Shown here piece by piece: positions 53,006-61,034 of a stretch of DNA of 64,000 nucleotides. The notes below the pieces were generated by a model, which did not search any database, was not told the DNA's origin, and saw only the letters and a program-made list of their open reading frames with translations. This DNA is from Pseudonocardia xinjiangensis (GTDB taxonomy: Bacteria > Actinomycetota > Actinomycetes > Mycobacteriales > Pseudonocardiaceae), in NCBI RefSeq assembly GCF_012911925.1, contig NZ_JAAXKY010000002.1:114650-178649 (forward strand), written 5' to 3'. Every line of letters starts with the position of its first letter. The first letter of the stretch is position 1. Both the position numbers and the translations under genes were made by a program.

Positions 53006-55315
53006 ATGAGTACCGAAGACGTCGGCGACAGCGGTTTCATCGCCGTCACGGCCATGGCGGGACGTTTCCCGGGAGCCCCGGACGTCGAAACTTTCTGGGC
53101 CAACCTCTGCGACGGCCGGGAATCGGTGTGGGTGCTGCGCGACCAACTGCCGGCGGCGACAGACGGGTACGTGCCCTCCTACGGCCTGCTGAGCGATCCG
53201 GACCTGTTCGACGCCGACTACTTCGACTACTCGCCCGACGACGCCCTGATCATGGACCCGCAGCACCGGCTGCTGCTGGAGTGCGCCCACGAGGCCCTCG
53301 AGCGCGCCGGCTACGGCGGCCCCGAACGCCTGTCGACCGGCGTGTTCGTCGGGGGGTCGGTCACCGACCACGGAGCCCTCGTCCGGGCCTGGGGGCACGC
53401 CCGGGGCGCGCCGTTGCCGGACACCCGTGTCCAGCAGGGGAACGACGTCGACTTCCTCGCCACCCGGATCGCCTACAAGCTGGACCTGACCGGGCCCGCC
53501 ATGGCGGTGCAGTCGGCCTGTTCCTCGTCGTTGGTGGCGGTGCACGTCGCCATCGGTGCGCTGCTCGCGGGTGACTGCGCGATGGCGGTGGCCGGCGGCG
53601 CCTCGGTGCTGGCCGCGATCCCGGTGCTGCAGCACGACCCGGACGACATCTTCGCCGACGACGGACGGTGCCGTCCGTTCGACGCGCACGGCCGCGGCAC
53701 CGTCCGGGCGAGCGCGGTGGGCCTGGTGGTACTGCGTCCACTCGCCGAGGCACTGGACGACGGTGACCACGTGCACGCGGTCATCCGCGGTACTGCGGTG
53801 AACAACGACGGCCGGCGCAAGATGGGCTTCCACGCACCGAGCGTGGCCGGGCCGGCCGGGGCCGTCCGCACCGCTCAGCTGGTGGCCGGTGTCGACGCCG
53901 ACGAGATCGGCTACGTCGAGGCGCACGGCACCGGCACCGCGCTCGGCGACCCGGTCGAGGTCGCCGGACTGACGAAGGCGTTCCGCCAGAGCACGGACCG
54001 GACGGGGTACTGCCGGATCGGGTCGGTCAAGGCCAACGTCGGCCACGCCGACGCGGCCGCGGGCATCGTGGGACTGATCAAGACAGTGCTCTGCGTGGAG
54101 CACGGCGTGCTCCCCGCCAGCCTGAACTTCAGCGAGCCGAACCCGGCGATCGACTTCGCGTCCTCCCCGTTCGTCGTCAACGACCGGACCGTCCCCTGGG
54201 AGTCCGGGGGGCGGCCCCGGGTCGGCGCCACGAACGTGCTCGCGTTCGGTGGGACCAACGCACACGCCGTGGTGGCCGAGTCGCCTGCCGCGCTCCCGAC
54301 GACCCCGGGGCGACCGGACCACCTGCTGGTCCTCTCGGCGCGGACCTGGCCCGCGCTCCAGGACGTCGCCCGCAGGCTGGCCGACCATCTCGAACGGTGC
54401 CCGGACACTGATCTCGCCGACGTCGCGTGGACCTTGCAGTCGGGTCGGGCGATGCATCCGCAGCGCCACTTCGTGGTCGCCGCGGACGTGGCCGAGGCCG
54501 TTGCGGCGCTGCGTACCGGCCTGCCGGGCGGGGACGGCCCGGACCGCGCACGCCGACAGCGCACCGTGTTCCTCTTCGCCGAGCCGGGCGGCGACCGCAC
54601 GGGCTCCGTCGCCGCGATCCACGCCGCGGAGGAGGTGTTCCGCGCCCACCTGGACGAGATCGCCGACGCTGCGCACCCGCATCTCGGCCACGACCTGCGC
54701 CGGTCGCTGCTCGCGGCCCCCGGCCCGCAGAGCACGCCCGCAGTGCCGGCAGCGCACCTCGCTGTGCAGTACGCGACGGCGAGGCTGCTGATGTCCTGGG
54801 GTGTACACCCCGACGCGGTGGCCGGGCAGGGGCTCGGCGCCCGCTGCGCGGCGGCCGTCGCCGCGCAGCTGAGCCCCGCCGACACCGCCCGCCTGCTCGT
54901 CGCGCTCACCGAAGCCGAAGCCGAAGATGCGGTCGCCGGGGTGCCGGCGCGGCCCGGCAGGCCACTGCTCTGCGACGTCCCGGCGGCGCTGGACGGCGCA
55001 TCGGGGCAGATCGTCGTGCACATCGGGGCGGAGCCACCGGCAGCGCCTGCCACCGGCGCCGTCGAGCCGGTGCCCGCCGACGTCCTGCCTGTCGACGTCC
55101 TGGATGGGCCCGGCCGGTCACCGACCGGTTTCCGGACGGCGCTCGCCGCGGCCGGTCGGCTCTGGGCGGCCGGGGCGCCTGTGGATTTCGCCGCCCTGCA
55201 CGCGGGCGAACGACGGCGCCGCCTGCACCTGCCGACCTATCCGTTCGAGCGACGTTCCTACCTGGTGCCCCACCCGCCGTCCTCTCCCCACCCACCACCC
55301 GAGCGTCTCGACTGA
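53006..55315 (+). CDS. Type I KS with truncated, inactive-looking AT
   Basis: The protein has 769 residues from ATG 53006. The KS (about 10-425) is intact: Cys172 in QSACSSSL, VEAHGTGTALGD and KANVGHADAAAG. The following region starts like an AT (TVFLFAEPGGDRTG), but the nucleophile motif reads GQGLGA, with Gly609 replacing Ser. The segment that should contain the distal catalytic His and the ferredoxin-like subdomain is missing. The post-AT LPTYPFERRSYLVP is kept. No carrier domain is fused; a free ACP gene follows 16 bases later. The KS must receive extender from another source. Together with the aminotransferase it may make a beta-amino or other starter acyl unit (inference). Confidence 0.9.
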   Translation: MSTEDVGDSGFIAVTAMAGRFPGAPDVETFWANLCDGRESVWVLRDQLPAATDGYVPSYGLLSDPDLFDADYFDYSPDDALIMDPQHRLLLECAHEALERAGYGGPERLSTGVFVGGSVTDHGALVRAWGHARGAPLPDTRVQQGNDVDFLATRIAYKLDLTGPAMAVQSACSSSLVAVHVAIGALLAGDCAMAVAGGASVLAAIPVLQHDPDDIFADDGRCRPFDAHGRGTVRASAVGLVVLRPLAEALDDGDHVHAVIRGTAVNNDGRRKMGFHAPSVAGPAGAVRTAQLVAGVDADEIGYVEAHGTGTALGDPVEVAGLTKAFRQSTDRTGYCRIGSVKANVGHADAAAGIVGLIKTVLCVEHGVLPASLNFSEPNPAIDFASSPFVVNDRTVPWESGGRPRVGATNVLAFGGTNAHAVVAESPAALPTTPGRPDHLLVLSARTWPALQDVARRLADHLERCPDTDLADVAWTLQSGRAMHPQRHFVVAADVAEAVAALRTGLPGGDGPDRARRQRTVFLFAEPGGDRTGSVAAIHAAEEVFRAHLDEIADAAHPHLGHDLRRSLLAAPGPQSTPAVPAAHLAVQYATARLLMSWGVHPDAVAGQGLGARCAAAVAAQLSPADTARLLVALTEAEAEDAVAGVPARPGRPLLCDVPAALDGASGQIVVHIGAEPPAAPATGAVEPVPADVLPVDVLDGPGRSPTGFRTALAAAGRLWAAGAPVDFAALHAGERRRRLHLPTYPFERRSYLVPHPPSSPHPPPERLD

Positions 55316-55331
55316 AGGAGCACGTCTCTCT

Positions 55332-55601
55332 GTGAACGACATCGAGCGAGCCATCGGCTCCCTGCTGGTTGCGGACCTGTTCGTCGAGGTCCCGGAGGAC
55401 CGGATGAGCCCCGAGGACCGGCTGCGCGGCGATCTCGGGCTGGACTCGCTGGGCTTCGTCGAGCTGCGGGTCCAGTGCGAGAACACGTTCGGGGTCACGA
55501 TCTCCGACGCCGACTTCACGCCGGAGAACTTCACCAGCATCCGCAGCGTGGCCGACCTCGTCCGCACCTTGCAGGGCAGCTCCACCGTCGCCGGCGACTG
55601 A
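55332..55601 (+). CDS. Discrete acyl carrier protein
   Basis: The protein has 89 residues from GTG 55332, preceded by GAAGGAG. The phosphopantetheine site is Ser39 in GDLGLDSLGFVELRV, typical of FAS/PKS type II carriers. It follows the KS with the decayed AT and is the natural carrier for that KS and for the aminotransferase, FabZ-like protein and KS downstream. Confidence 0.93.
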   Translation: MNDIERAIGSLLVADLFVEVPEDRMSPEDRLRGDLGLDSLGFVELRVQCENTFGVTISDADFTPENFTSIRSVADLVRTLQGSSTVAGD

Positions 55602-55643
55602 CCGTCCATGGCTCCGACCAGCACGGCCCGAGAGGACACATCC

Positions 55644-57020
55644 ATGTCAGCCGCAGGCGTGCTCGGATCGACCCGGTCGTGGTTCGACCGGGACGTCCAG
55701 TTCGACCACTACGGAGCGGACCCGCTGCCGTTCGGGTGCACCGGGGCGAGGGGGATCGTCCAGCAGTTCGTCGAGCTTGCAGGTGGTCAGGCGGGCCGCT
55801 CCTTCGACGTGCTGGACGCCAGCGGCGGGTACGGGTCCGCCTGCCTGGGTGCGGGGTCGGAGGTGATCGCCGAGGCGTTGGCGACCGCGGTCCGGCAAGC
55901 GGGCTACGTGACCGATGAGATCGCCTCGGCGGAGCGTTCCCTGCTCCTGGAGCGGCTGTTCGGTCCCGGCGGGCTGTTCGCGGACCGGTTCCCGGCGGCG
56001 GACTACCGGGTCAGCGGACGCAACTCGGGCTCGGAGGGCATGGAGCTCGCGCTGCGTCTCGTCCTCGAGTCGCGCTTCGACCGGCGCCTGCTGCGCGCCG
56101 TCCCCGGGGCCGAGCAGCGTGACATCGTGCTCGGCTTCGAGGGGGCGTGGCACGGCTGGTCGGGGGGACTGCTTCCGCTGCTCAACCGCCGCCACTACCG
56201 GGTCGGTCTGCCCGCGGTCGCCCCGGAGCAGTTCGGCTTCAGCACCGACCACATCCCGTTCGGTGACGTCGAGGCGGCGCAGGAATGGTTCGACCGCAAC
56301 GGCGACCGCGTGCTGGCGGTGATGGTCGAGCCCGTCCAGGGCGACGCCGGGATCCTGGTGCCGGAGCAGGGCTACCTGCGCCGGCTGGCCGCGCTCGCCG
56401 AGCAGAGCGGCGCCCTGCTGGTGGCGGACGAGGTCCTCACCTTCGCCAAGACCGGCCGGTTCTTCGCGATGTCCGACGACGAGGGCCCCATCCCCACCGA
56501 CATCACGGTGATCGGCAAGAGCCTCGGCATGGGTGCGCTGTCGACCTCGATGGTCATCGCGCGCCGCGAGCTCGGGGTGCGACCGACCGGCACGGTCTCG
56601 ACCTCCGACCTGCGCCCGCTCACGTGCGCGGTGATCCGGGCAGGCCTCGACCACGTCGTCGGGGAGGGGCTGCTCGAGCGCTCCGCGGAGGTGGGTGCGC
56701 AGCTGGGCCGGCTGTTGCGGGAGCGGGTGGTGGCGCCGTTCCCCGACCTGTACCGGGAGGCCCGCGGAGTGGGTCTGCTGCACGGGATCGAACTGACCGA
56801 GCCCACCGCCGCCCGCATCGGCGAGCTGCGCAACTGCATGATCCGCAATGGCGTCTACGTGGAGTTCATGTCCGGCGCCGGGCGCCGTTCGCACGGCCTG
56901 CGGTACGTGTACCCGACGATGCGGGTGGCGCCGCCGCTCGTCGTGTCCGCCGACGACGTCGAGACGATCGCCGCACGGCTGGCAGCCGGGTCGCAGGCTC
57001 TGCGGGAGCTCGCGGCGTGA
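55644..57020 (+). CDS. Class III PLP-dependent aminotransferase (glutamate-1-semialdehyde mutase-like)
   Basis: I prefer ATG 55644 (MSAAGVLGSTRSW), behind GAGAGG, giving 458 residues; ATG 55608 adds 12. The PLP-binding Lys is in VIGKSLGMGALSTSM. LLVADEVLTF carries the pyridine-N Asp, and VEPVQGDAGILVPEQG and FEGAWHGWSG are also conserved. Related enzymes in lipopeptide and polyketide pathways transaminate beta-keto or aldehyde groups of carrier-bound chains. Its position directly after KS and ACP genes fits beta-amino acyl formation, but a free keto acid is equally possible. Confidence 0.9.
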   Translation: MSAAGVLGSTRSWFDRDVQFDHYGADPLPFGCTGARGIVQQFVELAGGQAGRSFDVLDASGGYGSACLGAGSEVIAEALATAVRQAGYVTDEIASAERSLLLERLFGPGGLFADRFPAADYRVSGRNSGSEGMELALRLVLESRFDRRLLRAVPGAEQRDIVLGFEGAWHGWSGGLLPLLNRRHYRVGLPAVAPEQFGFSTDHIPFGDVEAAQEWFDRNGDRVLAVMVEPVQGDAGILVPEQGYLRRLAALAEQSGALLVADEVLTFAKTGRFFAMSDDEGPIPTDITVIGKSLGMGALSTSMVIARRELGVRPTGTVSTSDLRPLTCAVIRAGLDHVVGEGLLERSAEVGAQLGRLLRERVVAPFPDLYREARGVGLLHGIELTEPTAARIGELRNCMIRNGVYVEFMSGAGRRSHGLRYVYPTMRVAPPLVVSADDVETIAARLAAGSQALRELAA

Positions 57021-57469
57021 CGGCCGTCCCGTCCGCACCGGCGGGTGCGCGGCTGCTGCCCGTCACCCGGCGCGTCGAGCACGCCGACACCGACGCGTCC
57101 GGCGTCGTGCACTTCGCGCGGTACCCGGCATGGCAGGAGACCGCGTTGCTGGCGAACCTCGAGCGGCTCGGCGTCGGGCTCGGTGTGCTCGCGCGCGAGG
57201 GGTTCGACCTCGTCGTCACGGAGTCGACGACCCGGTACCGCGCACCGGCGCGCTATCCCGACGAGCTGAGCCTGGAACCCGTCGTCGGACACCTCGGCGC
57301 CGCGCGGGCACGGATCGACACGACGATCCGGCGGACCGCGGACGGCACCGAGCTCGCCACCGGCCAACTCGTCGTGGCCCTCACCGATCGCGCAACCGGT
57401 GCGCCGTGCGCGCTGCTTCCCGTCCTGCACGCCGTCCTCGAGGAGACCCGCTCCGATGTCCACCGCTGA
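57017..57469 (+). CDS. Hotdog thioesterase (4HBT family)
   Basis: The protein has 150 residues from GTG 57017 (GTGA overlap with the aminotransferase). The motif EHADTDASGVVHFARYPAWQ is the 4HBT catalytic helix with Asp, Gly and Tyr conserved. It resembles YbgC/FcbC-type enzymes and single-domain product-releasing thioesterases of polyketide pathways such as enediyne TEs. It overlaps the FabZ-like gene by 14 bases, which suggests tight coupling. Confidence 0.87.
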   Translation: MTAVPSAPAGARLLPVTRRVEHADTDASGVVHFARYPAWQETALLANLERLGVGLGVLAREGFDLVVTESTTRYRAPARYPDELSLEPVVGHLGAARARIDTTIRRTADGTELATGQLVVALTDRATGAPCALLPVLHAVLEETRSDVHR

Positions 57470-57971
57470 ACCCGACGTCGCGACCGACCGGGACACGTCG
57501 TCCGAGCCGAGCCGGACAATGGGCTTCACCGAGATCAAGAGCTGGTTGCGCCACCGGCACCCGATGCTCTACCTCGACCGCGTGCTCGACTACGAGCCGG
57601 GTGTGCGGCTGGTCAGCAGGCTGTCGGTGTCGGCACAGATGGACGCGATCGCGGGGCACTTCCCGGAGCGCGCGATCTTCCCGGCCAGCCATCTGAGCCA
57701 GGCGTTCGCGCAGTCCGGGATCATCCTGTTCCAGGTCAGCACCACGCGCCTCGCCGAGGACGAGCTGACGCTGGTCGGCGCGATGAACTCGCGGTTCTTC
57801 CGGATCGTCACCCCCGGCGACACGGTGACGATCACCGTCTCCGTCGACCGCCTGCTGGGCGCCACGTTCTTCTTCTCGGGCCGGGCCGTCGTGGACTCGA
57901 CGACGGTCGCCGCGTTCCGCGCCAACCTCGTCCGGCGCAAGACCGCCGACATGGGACACCAGTGGTGGTGA
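57456..57971 (+). CDS. FabZ-like hotdog dehydratase with Glu-to-Gln change
   Basis: The protein has 171 residues from ATG 57456. RHRHPMLYLDRVLDYEPG is the FabZ N-terminal motif, and AGHFPERAIFPASHLSQAFA aligns without gaps to the FabZ active-site helix. His68 is conserved, but the catalytic Glu 14 residues later is Gln82. Standard FabZ needs this acidic residue, so the protein may be a slow dehydratase, an isomerase or a structural partner. It lies in a row with an ACP, KS and half-KS, the set found in highly reducing type II PKS loci, but no ketoreductase gene is present. Confidence 0.85.
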   Translation: MSTAEPDVATDRDTSSEPSRTMGFTEIKSWLRHRHPMLYLDRVLDYEPGVRLVSRLSVSAQMDAIAGHFPERAIFPASHLSQAFAQSGIILFQVSTTRLAEDELTLVGAMNSRFFRIVTPGDTVTITVSVDRLLGATFFFSGRAVVDSTTVAAFRANLVRRKTADMGHQWW

Positions 57972-59113
57972 CCGGCGCAGTGACGACCGGCGCAGTGACG
58001 ACCGGCGCGGTGGTCACCGGAATGGCCTGGTCCACGGCGCTGGGCTCGGACCTCGACGAGGTGTGGCGGGCGCTGCTGTCCGGGGCGACCGGCGTGACGC
58101 CCGTGCCGAGCGCGCACCCGGTGCGCAACGGCCGGGCGGCGGTCGTGGCGGACCTGCCGATGGACCTCGACCCGGTGCAACGCCAGTACGAGCTCGGCGC
58201 GCGAACACTGCGAGCCGCGGTGGCCGACGCCGGGCTCGATGTCACCGATCCGCGGCTGCGTCTGGTGGTCGGCACGAGCTACGGATCGCATCTGGACGTC
58301 CCACCCGACGGGCTGGACCGGTGGGGCGAGGCTCTCGCCACGGGGCTGGGCATGGCCCGCCGCCCGCTCATGGTGAGCACCGCCTGCTCGGCGGGCTCGG
58401 ACGCGATCCTGGTCGGTGCCGCGCTGATCGCCGAGGGTGAGGAGGAGATCTGCGTCGTCGGTGGCGTGGACGTGCTGACGCAGGCCAAGCGGCTCGGGCA
58501 CTCCGCGCTCGGCACCATGTCGCCCACCGCGCTGCGGGCCTTCGACGAGAGCCACGACGGCATGGTCCTCGGCGAGGGCGCGGCGTTCCTCGTGCTCGAG
58601 CGGGATGGTTCGGCGCAGGAGCGCGGGGCTCGCGTGCGGGGGCGGCTCTCGGGCACCGGCTCGGCGAACGACGCCGCAGGCCCGACCGCCCCCGACCCGA
58701 GCGGCGACACCGTCGTGCAGGCGGTGCGCACCGCGCTGGCTGCCGCCGGCCGCAGCACCGGCGAGGTCGGCGTCCTCAACGCGCACGGCTCCGGCACCCC
58801 GGTCAACGACGACGTCGAGTGCCGCGCCTTCGGGAGCCTCTTCGCGGGCGGGGCGGCACCCGTCGTGTTCGCGACCAAGGGCGCTTTCGGCCACACGTTG
58901 GGCGCCACCGGAGCGCTGGAGGCCGTCGCCGTGCTGCTGGCGCTGCGGGACAAGCAGGTGCCGCCGGTGCCCGGGCTGGAGACGGTCATGCCGGGCTTCC
59001 CGCTACCCCTCCCGAGCGGCGCGGCGCTGCCGTTCGCCGGCGAGGTCGGGCTCAGTGTCACGCTCGGGTTCGGCGGGTTCACCACCTGCCTCGCGTTGGA
59101 GGCGGTCGCATGA
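57968..59113 (+). CDS. Discrete beta-ketoacyl synthase (FabF/type II KS-like)
   Basis: The start is probably GTG 57968 (GTGA overlap), giving 381 residues; GTG 57962 is also possible. The catalytic triad is complete: Cys140 in VSTACSAGSDA, His in LNAHGSGTPVND and His in KGAFGHTLGATGALE. The C-terminus has TLGFGGFTTCLAL. The protein is slightly shorter than FabF (about 410). Its N-terminus contains three copies of a 15-base repeat encoding TGAVT-like residues before the normal VVTGMAW strand. It is followed by a half-length KS-like protein, an arrangement that recalls KS/chain-length-factor pairs. Confidence 0.91.
   Translation: MTGAVTTGAVTTGAVVTGMAWSTALGSDLDEVWRALLSGATGVTPVPSAHPVRNGRAAVVADLPMDLDPVQRQYELGARTLRAAVADAGLDVTDPRLRLVVGTSYGSHLDVPPDGLDRWGEALATGLGMARRPLMVSTACSAGSDAILVGAALIAEGEEEICVVGGVDVLTQAKRLGHSALGTMSPTALRAFDESHDGMVLGEGAAFLVLERDGSAQERGARVRGRLSGTGSANDAAGPTAPDPSGDTVVQAVRTALAAAGRSTGEVGVLNAHGSGTPVNDDVECRAFGSLFAGGAAPVVFATKGAFGHTLGATGALEAVAVLLALRDKQVPPVPGLETVMPGFPLPLPSGAALPFAGEVGLSVTLGFGGFTTCLALEAVA
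57971..58015 (+). repeat. Three in-frame 15-base repeats at the KS N-terminus
   Basis: Units at 57971-57985 and 57986-58000 are identical (ACCGGCGCAGTGACG), and 58001-58015 is a variant ending GGTGGTC. Each of the first two units contains an in-frame GTG, so the true start of the KS could be later than 57968. The repeat probably arose by slippage within the VVTG-coding first strand. Confidence 0.85.
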
Positions 59114-59634
59114 CGGGCCGGCAGGAGCCGGAGCTGAGCGGAGCCGGTCTGGTCCAGCTGGCCGCGGGCCGGCTGGCCAAGCTGGCGACGGCCCCGCCGC
59201 GCAGGCGGATCCCCTCCCTGTACGCGGACCCGGCCTCGTGGGCCGTCCTGGAGACCGTCGACGAGGTGTGGGCAGACTGCCCGGACGCGGTACGGGCAGC
59301 GCCCGAGGCCACGGCGATGGTCCTGGTCAGTACCTACGGCACCACGGACACGATGACGGCGATCAGCCGCGCGGTGCCGGGTGGACGGCTCTCACCGCTG
59401 CGCTTCGCGGGGGCGAGCGCAGGCGGCCCGATCAGCCTCGTCTGCCTGGTGCACGGCTTCCGGGGGCCGACCCTCATGATCACCACCGATCCGGTGGACG
59501 GGTGCCCGGTGGCCCTCACGATGGCCCGGCACTGGCTGCGGACCGGCGCCGGGAGCCACGTCGTGGTCGGTGTGCACGACCACGATCCGCTGCGCGGGCA
59601 CCAGGTGCGGTGCGTCGTGCTCGGGGCTGCGTGA
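59110..59634 (+). CDS. Half-length KS-like protein lacking the catalytic Cys (CLF-like remnant)
   Basis: The protein has 174 residues and a start overlapping the KS stop (ATGA). RFAGASAGGPISLVCLVHGF and RGPTLMITTDPVDG align with the KS stretch that leads to the active site. Pro128 lies where the catalytic Cys should be, and the protein stops after the N-terminal half with no HGT or GHxxGA motifs. It resembles the N-terminal KS-like family seen in aryl-polyene and other type II loci. It may pair with the KS encoded just upstream as a chain-length-factor-like partner. Its intact coupling to both neighbours argues against a dead gene. Confidence 0.75.
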   Translation: MTGRQEPELSGAGLVQLAAGRLAKLATAPPRRRIPSLYADPASWAVLETVDEVWADCPDAVRAAPEATAMVLVSTYGTTDTMTAISRAVPGGRLSPLRFAGASAGGPISLVCLVHGFRGPTLMITTDPVDGCPVALTMARHWLRTGAGSHVVVGVHDHDPLRGHQVRCVVLGAA

Positions 59635-61034
59635 TGAGTGCAGGCTCGGACGTCCCGGAGCGGGCGGCGGTGCTGGCCTTCCTGGCCGCGTCGGTGGACG
59701 TCGGACCTGGTCCCGGCGGTCCGACGCCGGCGGAGCCCGACGCGGCTGCGGTCTTGGTCGACGCGGTCGCCGACCTGGGCCTGCCGCCCGGCTCTCCCGT
59801 GCTGATCGCGATGCCGAACGGCACGATCACCCTCGCCGCGTTCTTCGGTGTGCTGCTCGCCGGCGCCGTCCCGGTGCTGCTCCCGCCGGTGGCCGGAGCC
59901 GCCCGGATCTCCGAGATCGGCAGGCAGCTGGGCGGGGCGGCGCTGATCGCGCCCCGGATCGACCCGGCGCGCTACGGCGCGACGACGGTGCACCCGCTCG
60001 GCGGCCGGTGCGAGGCGGCGCTGCTGGACGGGCGGGCGCACCAGCGGTACCAGCCGGGCGAGGTCGTGCTGATGACGTCGGGCACCTCCGGGATCGCCAG
60101 CGGCTGCCTGCACGGCGTCGACGCGCTGCTGCGCAACGCCGACCGCCACGCCACCGCCATCGGTCAGCGCCCCGACGACACGGTCCTGGTGTCGTTGCCC
60201 CTGTACTACTCCTACGGCCTGGTCGCGCAGGCGCTGGCCGCGTTCGTGCGGGGATCGCGGCTGGTCGTCTCCGGACCGCCGTTCACCGCCCGGTCCTTCG
60301 TCGAGACCATCCGCGCCCACGACGTCACGGTGTCCTCGCTGACGCCCAGCGCGGCGGTCCGGCTGGCCGCGGACCCGCCTGCCGGACCAGCCGCCCTGCG
60401 GGTGCTCACCGTCGGCGGCGACGAGCTCGACCCGACGCACGTCGGCGCGCTGCTGGCCGACGGCCCGCAACAGGAGCTCTACCTCACCTACGGCCTCACC
60501 GAGGCCGGCCCGCGCGTGACCACGCTCGCTGCGCACCGCGAGCCCGAGCACCGCTGGGGCTCGGTCGGCACCCCGTTGCCGGGGGTGCGGACGTACCAGC
60601 GCGACTCCGCGGGCGACGGGCCCGGCGCCGAGCTCGTCGTCGAGTCCGACACGGTGCTGCGCCGACGGCTCCCCGGGGGCGCCCCGACCGTCGCGGGCAC
60701 CGTCGCCACCGGCGACCGGTTCGACATCGACGCCGACGGCTACCACTACTTCCGCGGCCGGTCCGCCGACTCGGTCGTCATCGGCGGGGAGAAGATCTGG
60801 CTGCCGTCGGTGCGCCGGATCGCCGCCGAGGTGCCCGGCGTCCGGCACGCCACCACCACCGTCTACCGGGACGACCGCAACGAGCTGCGCTACGGCCTGG
60901 ACGTCGCCGCGGACGACCCCGGGCCGCGGCTGGCGGCCGAGATCGAGCACGCGCTCAACCGCGTCCTGCTGCGCGCTGAGCGCCCGCACCGGATCACGTT
61001 GTGCCGGGCGACGACCGAGGAGTGGCGCAAATGA
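59634..61034 (+). CDS. Divergent ANL-superfamily AMP-ligase
   Basis: The 466-residue protein starts at ATG 59634 (TGATG overlap). The ANL core is clear: VLMTSGTSGIASGC, LPLYYSYGLVAQ, YLTYGLTEAGPRVT, ATGDRFDIDADGYHYFRGR and DSVVIGGEKIWL. Two usual lysines are missing: the P-loop PKG is ASG, and the C-terminal GK motif region reads ATTEEWRK, ending the protein at once. Such a ligase may activate or transfer a polyketide acyl chain with altered kinetics. Related small ligases accompany highly reducing type II PKSs. It sits between the half-KS and the adenylation protein, all coupled. Confidence 0.84.
   Translation: MSAGSDVPERAAVLAFLAASVDVGPGPGGPTPAEPDAAAVLVDAVADLGLPPGSPVLIAMPNGTITLAAFFGVLLAGAVPVLLPPVAGAARISEIGRQLGGAALIAPRIDPARYGATTVHPLGGRCEAALLDGRAHQRYQPGEVVLMTSGTSGIASGCLHGVDALLRNADRHATAIGQRPDDTVLVSLPLYYSYGLVAQALAAFVRGSRLVVSGPPFTARSFVETIRAHDVTVSSLTPSAAVRLAADPPAGPAALRVLTVGGDELDPTHVGALLADGPQQELYLTYGLTEAGPRVTTLAAHREPEHRWGSVGTPLPGVRTYQRDSAGDGPGAELVVESDTVLRRRLPGGAPTVAGTVATGDRFDIDADGYHYFRGRSADSVVIGGEKIWLPSVRRIAAEVPGVRHATTTVYRDDRNELRYGLDVAADDPGPRLAAEIEHALNRVLLRAERPHRITLCRATTEEWRK

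Noticed and set aside
59110..59634. Pseudogene of a KS
   Set aside because: The frame is intact, starts and ends in overlaps with both neighbours, and has its own ATG, so it is listed as a short KS-like protein, not a broken gene.
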